A stretch of 64,000 bases of DNA from Rhizobium sp. (GCA_003527225.1 DPXQ01000105.1:96403-160402), one strand, 5' to 3'. Positions 29,503 to 38,968 are shown, numbered from the stretch's first letter. Translations and numbers: made by a program. The notes: generated by a model not told the origin, from the letters alone.

Positions 29503-29523
29503 ACAAAATCCGAGGAGATTCGC

Positions 29524-30240
29524 ATGGAGCAGATCAGAGTGGCGCCAGGGCTTTCTGGGGATTTTGTCTCCAGCACAATTGCCGCGATTACTAGCCTGAT
29601 CCGAGAGAACGAGTTGAAACCCGGCGATCGTTTGCCGGCGGAAGCGACCCTGACCAAAGATCTCCATGTCTCCCGGACGGTGGTGCGGGAGGCACTTCGA
29701 TCTCTGGCCGCCCTTCGCCTCGTCGATCTCGGCGCCGGAAAGCGCCCGACGGTTGCAGAGCTCGATGACGCCACCATGTCGCTGATGATCAACCATGGTG
29801 TTGTGACGGACCAGATCGACATCCAGCAGATATATGATGCCCGCCGCACCATCGAGGCGCGCACGGCGACGTTGGCGGCACTTCGGTGCTCCGATGATGA
29901 GGCTCGGATCATACTTGGTCATGCGCGCGCCATGGAGGAGAATTTTGCCGATCCGCCTGCAGTCATGGAGCACGACATCGCATTTCATCTGGCGATCGCG
30001 AGGGCGTCTAGAAATCCGGTCTTCACGCTCATCATCGGTGCGTTCCAGGGTGTCATGCGCGAGACGTGGCCGATTGGCTGGCGCAGCCGATCAGGCGAGG
30101 AGGATCGACGTGCGATGAACAGGCTTCATGTCGCGTTGGCCGAAGCAATTTTCGCCGGGGATCCGCGATCCGCCGCTGACCTCATGGCTCGACATTTCGA
30201 CGAGAGCATCAAGGCCCTGCTTGTTGCGGGCCTCATGTGA
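29524..30240 (+). CDS. FadR-type GntR-family transcriptional regulator
   Basis: A 238-residue regulator. Winged helix at about 15-80 (LKPGDRLPAEATLTKDLHVSRTVVREALRSLAALRLVDLG) and an FCD effector domain at about 100-230, with the metal-binding type histidines in EHDIAFHLAIA and MARHFDES. FCD regulators often sense organic or sugar acids. Start at the ATG 29524 with GAGGAG ahead; an upstream in-frame start at 29470 would place the operator-promoter inside the gene. It begins an operon with an acid-sugar dehydratase 13 bases on. Confidence 0.9.
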   Translation: MEQIRVAPGLSGDFVSSTIAAITSLIRENELKPGDRLPAEATLTKDLHVSRTVVREALRSLAALRLVDLGAGKRPTVAELDDATMSLMINHGVVTDQIDIQQIYDARRTIEARTATLAALRCSDDEARIILGHARAMEENFADPPAVMEHDIAFHLAIARASRNPVFTLIIGAFQGVMRETWPIGWRSRSGEEDRRAMNRLHVALAEAIFAGDPRSAADLMARHFDESIKALLVAGLM

Positions 30241-30252
30241 AAGAGGACATCC

Positions 30253-31455
30253 ATGAAAATCACCGGCCTCGAAACGGTGCGCGTCGCCGAGCGCGCCAAT
30301 CTCATATGGCTGCTCGTCCATACGGATGAAGGCATCACCGGCCTCGGGGAAACCTTCTTCGGCGCGGAGACGGTCGAAGCCTATGTGCATGAGTACATCG
30401 CGCCCCGCGTGATCGGCCGCGATCCGCTGGAGATAGACCGGCTCTCCGCCGATCTGGTCGGCTATCTCGGCTTCCGCTCGTCGGGCGCCGAGGTGCGCGG
30501 CAATTCCGCCTTCGACATCGCGCTCTGGGATCTGTTCGGCAAGGCCACCGGCCTGCCAATCGCGCAACTGCTCGGCGGCTTCACCCGCCGCGAGATCCGC
30601 ACCTACAACACCTGCGCGGGCACCGAATATATCAAGAAGGCAACCGGCCAGACGACCGCCAATTACGGGCTGTCAGAGGGACGCGACTACGATGACCTGA
30701 ACGGCTTCCTGCATCGCGCCGACGAACTGGCCCATTCACTGCTGGAGGAAGGCATCACGGCGATGAAGATCTGGCCGTTCGACGCCGCGGCCGAGAAGTC
30801 GCGCGGCCAGTACATTTCCATGCCGGATCTGAAGCAGGCGCTTCAGCCCTTCGAGAAGATCCGCGCCGCCGTCGGCGACAAGATGGACATCATGGTGGAG
30901 TTCCACTCCATGTGGCAGCTGTTGCCAGCAATGCAGATCGCCAAGGCGCTCGCGCCCTACCAGACTTTCTGGCACGAAGATCCGATCAAGATGGACAGCC
31001 TGTCGAGCCTCAGGCGCTATGCCGAGGTCTCGCCCGCGCCGATCTCGGCTTCGGAAACGCTCGGCTCGCGCTGGGCCTTTCGCGACTATCTCGAAACCGG
31101 GGCCGCCGGCGTCGTCATGCTCGACATTTCCTGGTGCGGCGGCCTGTCGGAGGCCCGCAAGATCGCTGCCATGGCCGAGGCATGGCACCTGCCGGTCGCA
31201 CCGCATGATTGCACCGGCCCGGTGGTGCTCTGCGCCTCGACCCATCTATCGCTCAATGCGCCCAACGCGCTGGTCCAGGAAAGTGTGCGCGCCTTCTATC
31301 GCACCTGGTACAGGGACCTGGTCACTGCCCTGCCTGAGGTGAAGAACGGCATGATAACGGTGCCGCCCGGCCCGGGTCTGGGCATGGAACTCAACCCGGA
31401 TCTCGAGCGGGCCTTCACGGTTTCCCGCCGCATCTCCGACGCGTCCAGCATCTGA
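30253..31455 (+). CDS. Enolase-superfamily acid-sugar dehydratase
   Basis: A 400-residue mandelate racemase/muconate lactonizing enzyme family protein. Expected metal ligands are Glu216, Glu242 (HEDP) and Glu268 (SETL); Lys172 (MKIWPFD), His218 (VEFHSMW) and His318 (PHDCTGP) are catalytic candidates. The Glu-x-His pair after the third strand plus the late His resembles galactonate/gluconate-type acid-sugar dehydratases rather than muconate cycloisomerases. The likely reaction is aldonate to 2-keto-3-deoxyaldonate; the sugar is unknown. It is followed by a transporter and preceded by a FadR-type regulator. Confidence 0.82.
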   Translation: MKITGLETVRVAERANLIWLLVHTDEGITGLGETFFGAETVEAYVHEYIAPRVIGRDPLEIDRLSADLVGYLGFRSSGAEVRGNSAFDIALWDLFGKATGLPIAQLLGGFTRREIRTYNTCAGTEYIKKATGQTTANYGLSEGRDYDDLNGFLHRADELAHSLLEEGITAMKIWPFDAAAEKSRGQYISMPDLKQALQPFEKIRAAVGDKMDIMVEFHSMWQLLPAMQIAKALAPYQTFWHEDPIKMDSLSSLRRYAEVSPAPISASETLGSRWAFRDYLETGAAGVVMLDISWCGGLSEARKIAAMAEAWHLPVAPHDCTGPVVLCASTHLSLNAPNALVQESVRAFYRTWYRDLVTALPEVKNGMITVPPGPGLGMELNPDLERAFTVSRRISDASSI

Positions 31456-31486
31456 ACGCCGCACGAACCTCACGGAAGAAGACAAA

Positions 31487-32410
31487 ATGGCAAACACCTC
31501 TGAAACAGCGCTCGGCGGCAGCCGATACCGGGCCATGGCAGGCCCGGCAATCATGCTGCTCGGCATGCTGATGTTCGCGCTGAACGATGCCGTGGGCAAA
31601 TGGCTCGTCGCCAATTACGGCCTTGGCCAGGTCATCCTGATCCGCAGCATAGCCGCATTGCTGATCCTTTCGCCCTTCCTCTGGCGCGCCGGCAAAAAGC
31701 CGATCGTCGAGGCCGAGCAGCCGCTGATGCAGTTCGCCCGCGTCGTCTTCTCGACGATGGAAGTATTCTGCTTCTACTACGCGGTCATGTATCTGCCGCT
31801 AGCCGACGTCATGACCTACTGGCTGGCGGCCCCGATCTATGTCGCCGCCGCCTCGCCGCTTTTGCTTGGCGAAAAGGTCGGCTGGCGCCGCTGGAGCGCG
31901 ATCTTCGTCGGTTTCGTCGGCGTGATCATCACGCTCGAGCCGTCGAGCGCCATGTTCACCATGCCTGCGATCATTTCCATCCTCGGCACCTTCGCCTTCG
32001 CCTTCATGCTGCTCTCCGGCCGCAGCCTGCGCGGCACGCCCGACAAGACCCTGGTCCTGTTCCAGGTCGGCGGCGCCGGCCTTGCCGGCCTCGTCTTCGC
32101 GCCGTTCGACTGGACGCCGCTGACGTCCGTGTCCGAGATCGCCTTGCTCGGCTTGCTCGGCGTCGTCGCGATGGGGGCGCATATGCTGGTCAACCGCGCG
32201 CTGAAGATTTCGGATGCGGCGACCGTCGCCCCTCTGCAATATACGCTGCTGCTCTGGGCGATCCTGTTCGGCTGGTTGTTCTTCGGCGACGTGCCGCGTC
32301 TCACCATGATGCTCGGCGCCGCCCTCATCGTCGGCTCCGGCATGTTCATCTTTTTCCGTGAACAGCAGTTGAAGCGTCGGGAGCCGGATCGCCCGCTCGA
32401 CCTTCCCTGA
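31487..32410 (+). CDS. EamA/DMT-family transporter
   Basis: A 307-residue membrane protein of two five-helix EamA repeats (about residues 15-145 and 155-295); QVILIRSIAALLILSPFLW and EVFCFYYAVMYLPLADVMTYW in repeat one, ATVAPLQYTLLLWAILFGWLFFG in repeat two. Members move metabolites across the inner membrane, often outward. Third gene of the regulator - dehydratase operon, so it may exchange the substrate or product of that enzyme. Substrate not predictable. Confidence 0.87.
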   Translation: MANTSETALGGSRYRAMAGPAIMLLGMLMFALNDAVGKWLVANYGLGQVILIRSIAALLILSPFLWRAGKKPIVEAEQPLMQFARVVFSTMEVFCFYYAVMYLPLADVMTYWLAAPIYVAAASPLLLGEKVGWRRWSAIFVGFVGVIITLEPSSAMFTMPAIISILGTFAFAFMLLSGRSLRGTPDKTLVLFQVGGAGLAGLVFAPFDWTPLTSVSEIALLGLLGVVAMGAHMLVNRALKISDAATVAPLQYTLLLWAILFGWLFFGDVPRLTMMLGAALIVGSGMFIFFREQQLKRREPDRPLDLP

Positions 32411-32487
32411 ACCGACCGGCATCGGCCAAGGCTGACAAAAGGAAATGGCCCGGAAGTTCTCCCCCCCCGGACCGTCTTCATACTTGT

Positions 32488-32510
32488 CCGGCCGCGACTG
32501 GCGCGGCCGG
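32488..32510. terminator. GC-rich hairpin between convergent EamA and TRAP genes
   Basis: CCGGCCGCG and CGCGGCCGG pair perfectly over nine bases around ACTGG, in the 114-base gap between convergent operons. No T-run on either side; perhaps a shared, Rho-assisted transcript end. Confidence 0.4.
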
Positions 32511-32524
32511 CCTATCGGGATCGC

Positions 32525-33529
32525 TTACTTGCGAATCTCGGCCAGGTTGGCGAGGATCGCGTCGACGACGTCGGCGCCGATTTCGGCCTTATGCTTGTCG
32601 TAGACGATCATGGACTTCTCGCGAATACGAGCCTGTTCTTCCGCGGACAGCACGTTGACCTCGATGCCCTCCGCCTTGATCTTCTCCAGCGACTTCTTGT
32701 TCAGATCCTGGATGACCTTGCGCTCTTCGTCACGGCCGACGATCGCGCATTCGCGAAGAGCTGCCTGTTCTTCCGGTGCGTAGGTGTCGAAAATCGCCTT
32801 CGAGAAGAGGAACAGGAACGGCGTATAGGCGTGGTTCGTCTCGGTGACGTATTTCTGCACTTCGTAGAACTTCGACGTATCGATCGTCACATAGGGGTTT
32901 TCCTGCGCGTCGATCGCCTTGGTTTCAAGTGCCGAGAACACTTCGCCGAATGCCATCGGGGTCGCATTGGCGCCGAGGTTCTGGAAGGTGTCCAGGAAGA
33001 TATTGTTCTGCATGACGCGAACCTTCATGCCCTCGAAGTCTTCCCACTTGGTGACCGGACGAACGGAGTTCGACAGGTTGCGGAAGCCGTTTTCCCAGTA
33101 GGCAAGGTTCACCAGACCGGCGTCTTCGAGCTTCTTGTTCATCTGGTCCCCGAAATCACCGTCGAGAACCTTATAGGCCTCGTCAGCGCTGGCAAACAGG
33201 AACGGCAGGTCGAAAACGCCGAGGGCCGGCACGATGCCGACCAGCGGCGAGGACGAGGTGACGACGGCTTCCTGGACGCCCGAGCGCAGGGCCTGGGTTG
33301 CCTGAAGGTCGCCACCAAGCGCACCGCCCCAGAAGGCGGTGAGCTTGAGCTTGCCGCCGGACTTCTCGTCCAGGCAGGCCTGCATGGCCTTGATGCCGTT
33401 GCCGACCGGATGGTCGGCATTGATGCCGTTTGAGACGCGGATGTTGCGATCGCTGAACTCGGCGAATGCCGGGGCAGCGGCGGAGCAGGCAAATGCGATG
33501 GTGGTGGTGGTCAGAAGCAGTTTTCTCAT
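32525..33529 (-). CDS. TRAP transporter substrate-binding protein (DctP family)
   Basis: A 334-residue periplasmic receptor with a signal peptide (about 1-23, cleavage after AFA). The conserved Arg that binds the substrate carboxylate is in GMKVRVMQN, and SALETKAIDAQENPY is the family motif. TRAP receptors of this group bind sugar acids and C4 acids. GGGAGGATAAT stands before the ATG. It is the last gene after FAH - DctQ - DctM, an unusual order because the receptor gene most often comes first. Confidence 0.9.
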   Translation of the reverse strand: MRKLLLTTTTIAFACSAAAPAFAEFSDRNIRVSNGINADHPVGNGIKAMQACLDEKSGGKLKLTAFWGGALGGDLQATQALRSGVQEAVVTSSSPLVGIVPALGVFDLPFLFASADEAYKVLDGDFGDQMNKKLEDAGLVNLAYWENGFRNLSNSVRPVTKWEDFEGMKVRVMQNNIFLDTFQNLGANATPMAFGEVFSALETKAIDAQENPYVTIDTSKFYEVQKYVTETNHAYTPFLFLFSKAIFDTYAPEEQAALRECAIVGRDEERKVIQDLNKKSLEKIKAEGIEVNVLSAEEQARIREKSMIVYDKHKAEIGADVVDAILANLAEIRK

Positions 33530-33577
33530 ATTATCCTCCCGTGGATTGTTGAGTGAGAAGTCTAGGCTCGCGGGCTG

Positions 33578-34855
33578 TCAGCGCAGCCAGCGGGCGGGTA
33601 CGAGCACCAGGTCCGGGAACAGGACCAGAGTGAAGAGAACGAGGACCTGGGCGACTAGGAAGGGTGCGACGCCCACTGTCACCTTGCCGAGCGGCACGCG
33701 GCCGACACCGCTTACGACGTTCAGAACGACGCCCACCGGTGGGGTCAGCAGGCCGATACAGGTATTCATGATGAAGAGGACACCGAAATAGACCGGGTCG
33801 ATACCTGCCTGCTTGATGATCGGCATCAGCACGGGCGTCAGGATCAGGATCGTCGGCGTGAGATCAAGCGCGGTACCGACGACCAGCACCACCAGCATGA
33901 TGACGAACATCAGCAAGGTCGGACGGTCGATCAGCGGCTCGATGAAGCCGGTGATTTCGGCCGGAATGTTGGCAGCGGTAATGAGCCAGGCGGAGACCAG
34001 CGCAGCGCAGACGAGGAACATGATGACAGACGTCGTCTTGGCCGCTTGAAGGATAACGTGAGGCAGTTCATGGGGCGTAAGCTCCCTGTACACGACCATG
34101 CCAACGAAGAGCGCATAAGCCGCTGCGACCACAGCCGCTTCCGTCGGTGTCACGACACCGGCCTTGATGCCGCCGAGAATGATCACCGGCATGCCGAGTG
34201 CCCAGAGTGCCCGACCGGTGACCCGCAGACGTTCCTTCATCGGCGCGCGCGGCAGCGCCTCGACCTTGTCCTTGCGCACCACAATCAGCCAGGTGGCGAT
34301 GAGCGCGATGCCCATCATCAGGCCCGGCACGATGCCGGCCATGAAAAGCTGGGTGATCGAGACGTTGGCGGCGACACCGAAAACGATGAAAGCCATGGAA
34401 GGCGGAATGACCGGTGCGATAACGCCGCCCGCGGCGATCAGGCCGGCGGAGCGCGGCACGTTATAGCCGGCTTTCGCCATCATCGGAATGAGAATGGCGG
34501 CAAGGGCGGCCGTATCGGCGGCGGCAGAACCGGAAATGCTGGCCATGATGACGGCGGCCATGATGGCGACGATGCCGAGGCCGCCCCGAATGTGGCCGAC
34601 GCAAGCGATGGCGAAGTCGATGATGCGACGCGACAGGCCGCCGGCATTCATCAATTCGCCCGCGAGGATGAAGAAGGGAATGGCGAGCAGCGTGAAGGTG
34701 TCGGCGCCCGCGATCATGTTCTGGGCGATGATCTGCGTGTTGAACATGCCCATGTACCACATGAGCGTGACACCGCAGAACATCAGCGCAAATGCGACCG
34801 GCACGCCGATCGCCATGGCGCCCAGCAAGGAAGCGATGAATACGACCAGAGTCAT
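33578..34855 (-). CDS. TRAP transporter large permease (DctM family)
   Basis: A 425-residue membrane protein with about twelve hydrophobic segments. ALMFCGVTLMWYMG, LAIPFFILAGELMNAGGLSRRIIDFA and ITPPVGVVLNVVSG-like motifs are those of DctM, the sodium-driven transport unit. It overlaps the DctQ stop by one base. Confidence 0.92.
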   Translation of the reverse strand: MTLVVFIASLLGAMAIGVPVAFALMFCGVTLMWYMGMFNTQIIAQNMIAGADTFTLLAIPFFILAGELMNAGGLSRRIIDFAIACVGHIRGGLGIVAIMAAVIMASISGSAAADTAALAAILIPMMAKAGYNVPRSAGLIAAGGVIAPVIPPSMAFIVFGVAANVSITQLFMAGIVPGLMMGIALIATWLIVVRKDKVEALPRAPMKERLRVTGRALWALGMPVIILGGIKAGVVTPTEAAVVAAAYALFVGMVVYRELTPHELPHVILQAAKTTSVIMFLVCAALVSAWLITAANIPAEITGFIEPLIDRPTLLMFVIMLVVLVVGTALDLTPTILILTPVLMPIIKQAGIDPVYFGVLFIMNTCIGLLTPPVGVVLNVVSGVGRVPLGKVTVGVAPFLVAQVLVLFTLVLFPDLVLVPARWLR

Positions 34856-35388
34856 CAGGCGCGCTCCGAGAGATGCTCAAGGTCCATGTTTTCTCCGGCA
34901 AAAGCGGCGATTTCTTCCTCGGTGACACGGCCGGTCAACAGACGGAACAGACGCTCGAGCGCGATCAGGACGACGCCCGCGCCCGTGAAGAAGCCGATGC
35001 CGTAGACCCAGATCATCGGCAGCTTGGTGACGGGCGCCGCCATGCTGGCATTGATCGGGGCCTGCTTCCAGGTGCCCCAGAAGAATATGGCCGCAACGGC
35101 GATGATGACGATGTTCGACAGGATCATGCAGATAATCCGGCCCCTGCGGCCAAACAGCATGACCAGCGTTTCGACGCCGACATGCGCATGCTCACGAAAA
35201 GCGACGACCGCGCCGATGAATGTCAGCCAGACGAAGAAATAGCGCGAGAGCTCATCGGAGACGTTGAGGCCCGAATTGAAACCGTATCGCAGCACCACAT
35301 TGACGAAGACCATCACGGCCATGGCCGACAGGAAGAAGATCAATAGTATTTCGAGGAAGCGATAGAATGCGTCGATTGCCTTTTGCAT
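34855..35388 (-). CDS. TRAP transporter small permease (DctQ family)
   Basis: A 177-residue protein with four membrane segments; the LSDELSRYFFVWLTFIGA-type motif (here NVSDELSRYFFVWLTFIGAV) is the DctQ hallmark. The ATG at 35388 has GAGGGGG seven bases ahead, better than a GTG two codons earlier. It starts 10 bases after the FAH-family gene. Confidence 0.88.
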   Translation of the reverse strand: MQKAIDAFYRFLEILLIFFLSAMAVMVFVNVVLRYGFNSGLNVSDELSRYFFVWLTFIGAVVAFREHAHVGVETLVMLFGRRGRIICMILSNIVIIAVAAIFFWGTWKQAPINASMAAPVTKLPMIWVYGIGFFTGAGVVLIALERLFRLLTGRVTEEEIAAFAGENMDLEHLSERA

Positions 35389-35398
35389 GGCCACCCCC

Positions 35399-36574
35399 TC
35401 ACACCTTGTCCAGAAGGCCGCGGGCGGCCAGGTTGCGGATCAGTGCCGTCGTGCCGAAGGTCCATTCGGGGCAGGCGTCACTGCGCTCGACCCAGTTGAC
35501 CAGGCGGCCAAGCTTCGGCGTAGCGATTTCCACGCGGTCGCCGAGTTCGTGGGTAAAGCCCTGGCCTGCACCGCGACGGTCCTTGACCGGTGCGAACATC
35601 GTGCCGAGGAACAGTACGGCGCCGTCCGGGTATTGATGGTTGCGATTGAGGAGCTGGCGGGCAAGATCGGCCGGTTTGCGGCTGATCGCCTCCATCGGGC
35701 TCTCCCCGGTCATGACGAAACCATCCTTGCCCTCGACGAGAAGTGAAACGCGGACCCGGCCCAAATCGTCGAGCGAGAACCCGGTGTCGAACAGGCGAAC
35801 GAATGGACCGATCGAGCAGGAGGCATTGTTGTCCTTGGCCTTGCCGAGAAGCAGGGCCGAGCGGCCCTCGACGTCCCGCAGGTTGACGTCGTTGCCGAGC
35901 GTTGCGCCGACGATTTCGCCGGTGGAGCGAAGCACAAGCACGACTTCGGGCTCGGGATTGTTCCATTCCGACATCGGATGGATGCCGACCAGCGCGCCGC
36001 AGCCGACGGCCGACATCGGCTGTGCCTTGGTGAAGATTTCCGCGTCCGGGCCTATACCGACCTCGAGATATTGCGACCAGAGGTTCATGTCCTGCAATAG
36101 CGCCTTGACGCGCGCCGCCTGTTCGGAACCGGCGACGACGCCGCGCAGGCTGTCGCCGAGGACGGGCGCCAGGCGCTTGCGGATGTCGAGGGCACGGGTG
36201 GCGTCGCCCTTTGCCTGCTCTTCGATGACCCGCTCCAGCATACTGTCGGCGAAGGTAACGCCTGCCGCCTTGATCGCCTGCAGATCGGTTGGGGCGAGCA
36301 GGCTTCCGGTTTCGCCGGAGAGGAAAGCATCAAGCGGCCCGAGGTCACGAAAGTTCGCAGTATCGCGCAACAGGCCGACGAGGCCTTCAATTTCGAGCAG
36401 CGCCGACATCGTGGCGGCGAGGGGAGTGAGGTCAAGCACATGGCCGCCCGAAATGAGAACCGGACAGGGGCCGCCCGTCGCATCGGACCAGACGCGCCCG
36501 ACAAGCGATGCACTTGCCGCATGCTCGGGCAGAATCGTTTCAGCGCGAAGCGCTCGGTCTAGACTCAATTGCAT
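35399..36574 (-). CDS. FAH-family 2-keto-3-deoxy-acid dehydratase or diketo-acid hydrolase
   Basis: A 391-residue fumarylacetoacetate-hydrolase superfamily protein; the metal-binding Glu-x-Glu is in NNPEPEVVLVL and a conserved GNDVNLRDVEGRSALLLGKAKD-type stretch follows. Length and pattern resemble the pentonate-pathway members such as Caulobacter XylX (2-keto-3-deoxypentonate dehydratase), but hydrolases of 2,4-diketo-3-deoxy acids belong to the same superfamily. First gene before the TRAP permeases. GGAGG is one base from the ATG but seven bases from a TTG two codons later (36568), so the true start may be that TTG. Confidence 0.8.
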   Translation of the reverse strand: MQLSLDRALRAETILPEHAASASLVGRVWSDATGGPCPVLISGGHVLDLTPLAATMSALLEIEGLVGLLRDTANFRDLGPLDAFLSGETGSLLAPTDLQAIKAAGVTFADSMLERVIEEQAKGDATRALDIRKRLAPVLGDSLRGVVAGSEQAARVKALLQDMNLWSQYLEVGIGPDAEIFTKAQPMSAVGCGALVGIHPMSEWNNPEPEVVLVLRSTGEIVGATLGNDVNLRDVEGRSALLLGKAKDNNASCSIGPFVRLFDTGFSLDDLGRVRVSLLVEGKDGFVMTGESPMEAISRKPADLARQLLNRNHQYPDGAVLFLGTMFAPVKDRRGAGQGFTHELGDRVEIATPKLGRLVNWVERSDACPEWTFGTTALIRNLAARGLLDKV

Positions 36575-36623
36575 TCCTCCAGGCGTCTCCCGGCAATGCG
36601 GGCCTCCAGCGCGCCTTGCCTTA

Positions 36624-36642
36624 TTGTCAGGATGTCTGACAA
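36624..36642. promoter_or_regulatory. GntR/FadR-type operator upstream of the FAH-TRAP operon
   Basis: TTGTCAG-GATGT-CTGACAA has perfect seven-base arms; inside it TGTC-T-GACA matches the FadR-subfamily core TNGTNNNACNA. It is 50 bases before the FAH gene and shares its core with the site at 39080-39100. Confidence 0.6.
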
Positions 36643-36770
36643 CGTTACTAGCCGCGTTTCTAGTATGACTTTTCCGAGGTGTCCAGCACCGAAAACGTTA
36701 CCGCGGGAGATTCCTGTCTCAATTTATGGCGCTTGTCCGGTGGCGGCGGTCAGGGATCAAGCAACAGGTT

Positions 36771-37487
36771 TCAGAAGGTCTCCAGCGTGAGATTGAGGCG
36801 AGACGCCGCGCCCATCAGATGTTGGCGCATTGCGTCGCGTGCCTTTAAGGGATCGCGCAAGGCGACAGCATCGCGAATGACAACATGCTCCGCGATCGTC
36901 ACTTCCACGATCTCTTCGAGTACGGCGACTGCGCGGGCTGCATTGATGGCAAGACTGATGCGTTCAGCGATGAAGCCGATAAACACAGGAAAGTACTCGT
37001 TGTGGGTTGCCGCCGCGAGAGTCCGGTGAAAGGCAAGGTCGGCGACGATCCCTTGTTCTGTCCATTTTTCAGCGCCTGTCATGAGCGCCAGCGTTTCATC
37101 GAGCTTTTTGAGATCCTCGGCGTCGTGATGTACGGCGGCGAGGCCGGCAGCTTCGATCTCGAGCGGCATTCGCAATTGAAAGAGGCTACGAAAGCTCTCT
37201 CGATCGTCGAGTTCCACCTGTTCAATCCGGATCGTCGACCGTCCTTGAGTATCAGTCACGAAGGCGCCGACCCCCTGCCTAGTCTCCACGAGGCCCTCGT
37301 TGCGCAGTTGGGCGATCGCCTCCCGCACAACGGACCGGCTGACGCCGAAGGCCTTGGCGAGGATATGTTCGGTCGGAAGCTTGTCGCCTGGGCCAATCCG
37401 GCCTTCGGCGATCTCCCGTGTAATATGCGCTGCAATGCGCGCGGGTAAGTGCTCGCTGCGTCTGATCTGGCTGAAGTCTACCGCCAT
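36771..37487 (-). CDS. FadR-type GntR-family transcriptional regulator
   Basis: A 238-residue regulator with a winged helix at about 10-75 (IGPGDKLPTEHILAKAFGVSRSVVREAIAQLRNEGLVETRQGVGAFV) and an FCD domain with the metal-type residues in ADLAFHRTLAAATHN and VIRDAVALRD. It lies between the two operons that carry matching operators and is 35 bases downstream of the FAD-oxidase gene, so it is probably the local repressor of both. An unrelated site occurs before the other FadR-type gene at 29524. Confidence 0.9.
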   Translation of the reverse strand: MAVDFSQIRRSEHLPARIAAHITREIAEGRIGPGDKLPTEHILAKAFGVSRSVVREAIAQLRNEGLVETRQGVGAFVTDTQGRSTIRIEQVELDDRESFRSLFQLRMPLEIEAAGLAAVHHDAEDLKKLDETLALMTGAEKWTEQGIVADLAFHRTLAAATHNEYFPVFIGFIAERISLAINAARAVAVLEEIVEVTIAEHVVIRDAVALRDPLKARDAMRQHLMGAASRLNLTLETF

Positions 37488-37522
37488 TGAAAATATCGCC
37501 TCCCGATTACCCCTTGCTTATT

Positions 37523-38968
37523 CTAGTAAATTTCTCCGATTTTCAATTGGCAGCCGGGATTCATCATCATCGACGGATCGATCGCCTGCTTCAATGCCGT
37601 CAATAGTCTCCGTTGCGTCTCGGGCAGCCTTTGCTCGAAATCCGAACGCTTCAGCCGTCCGATACCGTGCTCGGCGCTTATGCTGCCCCGATAGCGGTCA
37701 AGCACCGCATTGACAGCGCTCTTGGCCTTGTAGATGCGCGCGGCAGATTCTTCTGCAGGGAGCCCCGAGGGCGGTAAGACATTCAGGTGCACATTCCCGT
37801 CGCCGACATGGCCGTAGGATACGCTGACGCAATCCGGAACGGCATCGGCGACTGCCTTTTCGGCTTCACGCACGAAATCCGCCAGTTGCGACAGTTGCAC
37901 CGATATGTCGGTCCGCAGATGCGGACCGCGCTTGGCCTGGCCCTCGTTCATGCCTTCCCGGAAGAGCCAGAGATTGCGCGCCTGCGCCCGCGATGCCGCG
38001 ACTACACCATCGGCCACGAGACCTTCCTCCATGACGCCTTCGAGGAACCTATCCATGAGGTCGGCGATGTCGACCAGTCCCGACCCTGAAACCTCCATGA
38101 GGACATAGACGGGATATTCCGATGCAATCGGCATCGCGAGATCGGGGATGGCCTCTTGCGCCAGCGTGAATGCCAGTGGCGGTATGAATTCGAAGGCCGA
38201 CATAAGATCACAGCAATCCCGCCTGGCGCGACGAAAGAGCCGAATCACGTCATCCAGAGAATGGAGGGCAAGAAGGGCCGTGGCCACCTGGTCTGGATTG
38301 GGCGTCAGTTTGACCGAGACGGCAGTGACGATGCCCAGCGTTCCCTCCGCACCGATAAACAATTGCTTCAGATCGATGCCTCGGTTGTCCTTGCGCAGGG
38401 TCGACAGGCCATCAAAGACCGTGCCGTCCGGTAGTACGACCTCAAGGCCGAGAACCAGTTCGCGGGTCATGCCATAGCGCAGTACGTTGATGCCTCCCGC
38501 ATTGGTCGAAACGTTGCCGCCGATCCGGCAACTGCCCTGCGCGCCGAGCGCCAGCGGAAAGAACATACCCTTCTGGGCGACTGCGTCTTTCAGTTCCGAC
38601 AATATGCATCCCGCCTCGACCACGGCGGAGAAATCGTCTGCATCGATCTTGCGAATGCGGTTCATCCGCTCGAGGCTCAAGATCACCTGTGTGTCGGGTT
38701 GATCCGGTATCGCGCCGAGCACAAGCCCGGTATTGCCGCCTTGCGGGACGATCGAAAGGCCAAGCTCGCGGCAGGCCTTGACCGCAGTGCAGACCTCCTC
38801 GGTCGAGCGAGGCCTTAAGACCGCGACTGCGCCGCTCGTTACGTCGCCATGCCAGTCGCGGCAGAAGCGGACCAATTCGTAGGCATCTGTCAGCACCATT
38901 GCGTCACCAAGCCTGGCGCGCAGGGTCGTCTGACAATCGTCGACCTCGGCGGTATTCCCCTTCGTCAT
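37523..38968 (-). CDS. FAD-linked 2-hydroxyacid oxidase/dehydrogenase
   Basis: A 481-residue protein of the GlcD/D-lactate dehydrogenase/D-2-hydroxyglutarate dehydrogenase family. N-terminal FAD domain (PQGGNTGLV, GSCRIGGNVSTNAGGINVLRYG at about 150-175) and the FAD-oxidase C domain (SYGHVGDGNVHLNV, ISAEHGIGRLK). It oxidises a D-2-hydroxy acid; glycolate, D-lactate and D-2-hydroxyglutarate are all possible. Divergent from denD-like gene, with a GntR-type operator between; cotranscribed with the regulator. Confidence 0.87.
   Translation of the reverse strand: MTKGNTAEVDDCQTTLRARLGDAMVLTDAYELVRFCRDWHGDVTSGAVAVLRPRSTEEVCTAVKACRELGLSIVPQGGNTGLVLGAIPDQPDTQVILSLERMNRIRKIDADDFSAVVEAGCILSELKDAVAQKGMFFPLALGAQGSCRIGGNVSTNAGGINVLRYGMTRELVLGLEVVLPDGTVFDGLSTLRKDNRGIDLKQLFIGAEGTLGIVTAVSVKLTPNPDQVATALLALHSLDDVIRLFRRARRDCCDLMSAFEFIPPLAFTLAQEAIPDLAMPIASEYPVYVLMEVSGSGLVDIADLMDRFLEGVMEEGLVADGVVAASRAQARNLWLFREGMNEGQAKRGPHLRTDISVQLSQLADFVREAEKAVADAVPDCVSVSYGHVGDGNVHLNVLPPSGLPAEESAARIYKAKSAVNAVLDRYRGSISAEHGIGRLKRSDFEQRLPETQRRLLTALKQAIDPSMMMNPGCQLKIGEIY

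Noticed and set aside
29470..29523. Longer N-terminus for the FadR-type regulator
   Set aside because: It would place the inverted repeat and -10 inside the coding part, and has no ribosome site; the ATG at 29524 has GAGGAG.
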